64,000 bases of DNA from an uncultured Sanguibacteroides sp. (GTDB lineage Bacteria > Bacteroidota > Bacteroidia > Bacteroidales > Marinifilaceae). The stretch lies in NCBI RefSeq assembly GCF_900543425.1, contig NZ_UQRQ01000009.1, forward strand, positions 1 through 64,000, given 5' to 3'. The first letter of the stretch is position 1. The number at the start of each line of letters is the position of its first letter. Made by a program: the position numbers and the translations under genes. Under the pieces are notes generated by a model that saw only the letters and a list, made by a program, of their open reading frames with translations, did not search any database and had not been told where the DNA came from. Positions 62,951 to 64,000 of this stretch are shown here, piece by piece.

Positions 62951-64000
62951 TTATTTTTTGTAAAATATTTTTCTATACTGGTTATTACCGACATGTTGTA
63001 TAATTAAAAATGAATCGGCATTTGTTAGTTCATAAGCACTACTTCCAGCATAAACTACCGGGTTACTCGAGTCAAGATTCGAGAAGAAATAAACGTGTCC
63101 TTCTTTTACTCCAGCGTTAGGAACGTAATAGTTTCTTGATCCCGAATCTCCCAATCCAAGTTGAAAATAAACCACGGAAACATCCTTTGGTATTGGCCGA
63201 CTATCATTTATTATCGCAGAATAGCCAAGCGAGAGGATATCCGTTTTAAGCCCCCCGATCGCGCGCATTCCGAAATGTCTACTTTCGTCTATATTAAAGC
63301 AGGATCCCCCGATTCCAACAATGCCAGCCACGTCTGTTGTCCGTCCCGTGAAAAGTGCTTCCCCTATAATTGTTCCGTACACGGGAGAAGTGATACAAGC
63401 ATCTGCAGAAACAACTTGTTCCGGATTGTTTGAAAATATCTTGATACAATTAGGTTTGATACCGCACTCGCTTATTATAGAAGAGGACCCCGCGGGATTC
63501 TTTATTTTTAATATTCCTTCCTGTATTTCGAGGATTCCAATCGTTCCGGAAAGAGCGTCTATGCTCCCCCGAAATGACCCATCCTCGGCAACCATTCTGC
63601 CATCGATATCGACCAAGAATTTTCCGTTATTAATATTGAAAACCTCCCCGACGGTACCAAAAAAATCGACCTGCATTCCGGCTTTATTACGAATTATAGT
63701 GTTCCCGTTTATCTCGATTCGATCGGCATCGAGACGAAGTTTCGAGCCGTTAAGGGTTTCTGCCGAGGCATTAATGGAGGCAATTATATTGTCTTTTTTT
63801 ACAGTTAAATCCAGTTCGGCAGTTGCATTCGTTACTCGTTGCGAAATGGACGATATCGACACCGTGACACTATCCGAGAAAGCATCGTATTCTGTTTTAG
63901 AGACAGTTAATCTTAAGCTTGCTTCAGTATTCGAAACTCGTTGAATTATAGAAGAAATACTTTCAGAAGCGATCTGAGAGAAAGAATTAAAATCTGTTTG
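62951..64000 (-). CDS. Phage tail-tip/fibre protein with internal repeats (5' end outside window)
   Basis: The frame is open from the right edge (64000, first codon CAA) to the stop at 62951, so at least 349 residues; the GTG at 63862 is not the true start. The visible start contains repeated blocks: SIIQRVSNTEASLRLTV and SISQRVTNATAELDLTV. The middle has LRLDADRIEINGNTIIRN and VDIDGRMVAEDGSFRGSIDALSGTIG, which occur in the C-terminal parts of phage tail-tip (lambda gpJ-like) proteins. The end (AGSSAYELTNADSFLIIQHVGNNQYRKIFYKK) is a small sandwich. It is likely the central tail fibre that precedes the spike. Confidence 0.75.
   Translation of the reverse strand, partial: QTDFNSFSQIASESISSIIQRVSNTEASLRLTVSKTEYDAFSDSVTVSISSISQRVTNATAELDLTVKKDNIIASINASAETLNGSKLRLDADRIEINGNTIIRNKAGMQVDFFGTVGEVFNINNGKFLVDIDGRMVAEDGSFRGSIDALSGTIGILEIQEGILKIKNPAGSSSIISECGIKPNCIKIFSNNPEQVVSADACITSPVYGTIIGEALFTGRTTDVAGIVGIGGSCFNIDESRHFGMRAIGGLKTDILSLGYSAIINDSRPIPKDVSVVYFQLGLGDSGSRNYYVPNAGVKEGHVYFFSNLDSSNPVVYAGSSAYELTNADSFLIIQHVGNNQYRKIFYKK

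Larger units (their letters stand above)
56313..64000. mobile_element. Prophage end integrated in ssrA (partial)
   Basis: From the ssrA 3' end onward all genes are of phage type: a tyrosine integrase on the plus strand, then on the minus strand a lysis cassette, a large tail spike and a tail-tip protein running off the window. Late genes lie next to the integrase, as expected for one end of a circularly permuted tailed phage genome. Only this end is in view, so capsid, packaging and repressor genes were not seen. Confidence 0.85.

Noticed and set aside
63862..63862. GTG as start of the tail-tip gene
   Set aside because: The same frame stays open without a stop to position 64000 and continues the same repeat pattern, so the real start is outside the window.
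63321..63944. A 207-codon plus-strand frame opposite the tail-tip protein
   Set aside because: The minus-strand frame has recognisable repeats and phage tail motifs; the plus-strand product has none.
1..64000. CRISPR arrays, rRNA or ordinary tRNA genes
   Set aside because: No regularly spaced repeats of CRISPR type and no rRNA or cloverleaf tRNA other than the tRNA-like part of ssrA were noticed by eye.

Overview
The window looks like a chromosomal segment from a gut-type member of Bacteroidales. Four SusC/SusD transporter operons are each controlled by an anti-sigma FecR protein, promoters carry the Bacteroidetes -7 box TAnnTTTG, Shine-Dalgarno sequences are mostly weak, and the tmRNA encodes a GERNYALAA tag like the known Bacteroidetes tags. 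The density of ECF-sigma/FecR/SusCD units suggests Odoribacteraceae (Butyricimonas or Odoribacter), but this is an inference from gene content only.

Layout. Positions 1-8.9 kb hold housekeeping and metabolic genes: an RRM RNA-binding protein, a MATE exporter, an orphan ECF sigma factor, a galactose module (Na+/sugar symporter, galK, a small cupin, divergent galM) and a coiled-coil alpha/beta hydrolase. Positions 9-44.5 kb hold four minus-strand nutrient-uptake operons. Locus A (9.0-17.6 kb) has FecR, SusC, SusD, a DUF4843-type lipoprotein and a PKD-like lipoprotein, but no adjacent sigma gene. Locus B (18.0-27.5 kb) has two sigma genes in a row, FecR, SusC, SusD, a lipoprotein and a FISUMP lipoprotein. 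Locus C (27.9-35.6 kb) has sigma, FecR, SusC, SusD and a lipoprotein. Locus D (36.1-44.5 kb) has sigma, FecR, SusC, SusD, a very small lipoprotein and a larger one. No polysaccharide-degrading enzyme is present in any of them. Positions 44.7-48.6 kb encode an EmrAB-TolC-like tripartite exporter. Positions 48.8-55.9 kb are housekeeping: clpP-clpX, tcdA, tatD, a CyuA-type cysteine desulfidase, a SPOR protein, a GSCFA protein, mntP and ssrA (tmRNA).

From 56.3 kb to the end of the window lies one end of a prophage integrated at the 3' end of ssrA. It begins with a tyrosine integrase facing away from ssrA. On the opposite strand follow a lysis cassette (holin, M15 endolysin, candidate unimolecular spanin), a HExxH membrane protein, a 1022-residue tail spike with a deacetylase-like domain, a small protein, and a tail-tip protein that runs off the window.

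How the parts work together. In loci A-D the SusC proteins carry an N-terminal STN signalling domain. By family knowledge this touches the periplasmic part of FecR when substrate binds, which frees the ECF sigma to transcribe susC and downstream genes. The main points of interest are: (i) loci A and B share almost the same STN domain, FecR and noncoding susC leader (with a covarying hairpin and a repeated CCGCAAA loop), while the barrel, SusD and lipoprotein of B resemble those of C, so B looks like a mosaic; (ii) FecR-A has no neighbouring sigma while locus B has two; (iii) every FecR-susC junction contains one or two hairpins; (iv) the B and C lipoproteins look like members of a metallohydrolase family that have lost their HExxH; (v) the prophage carries a candidate u-spanin and a candidate capsule-deacetylating spike.
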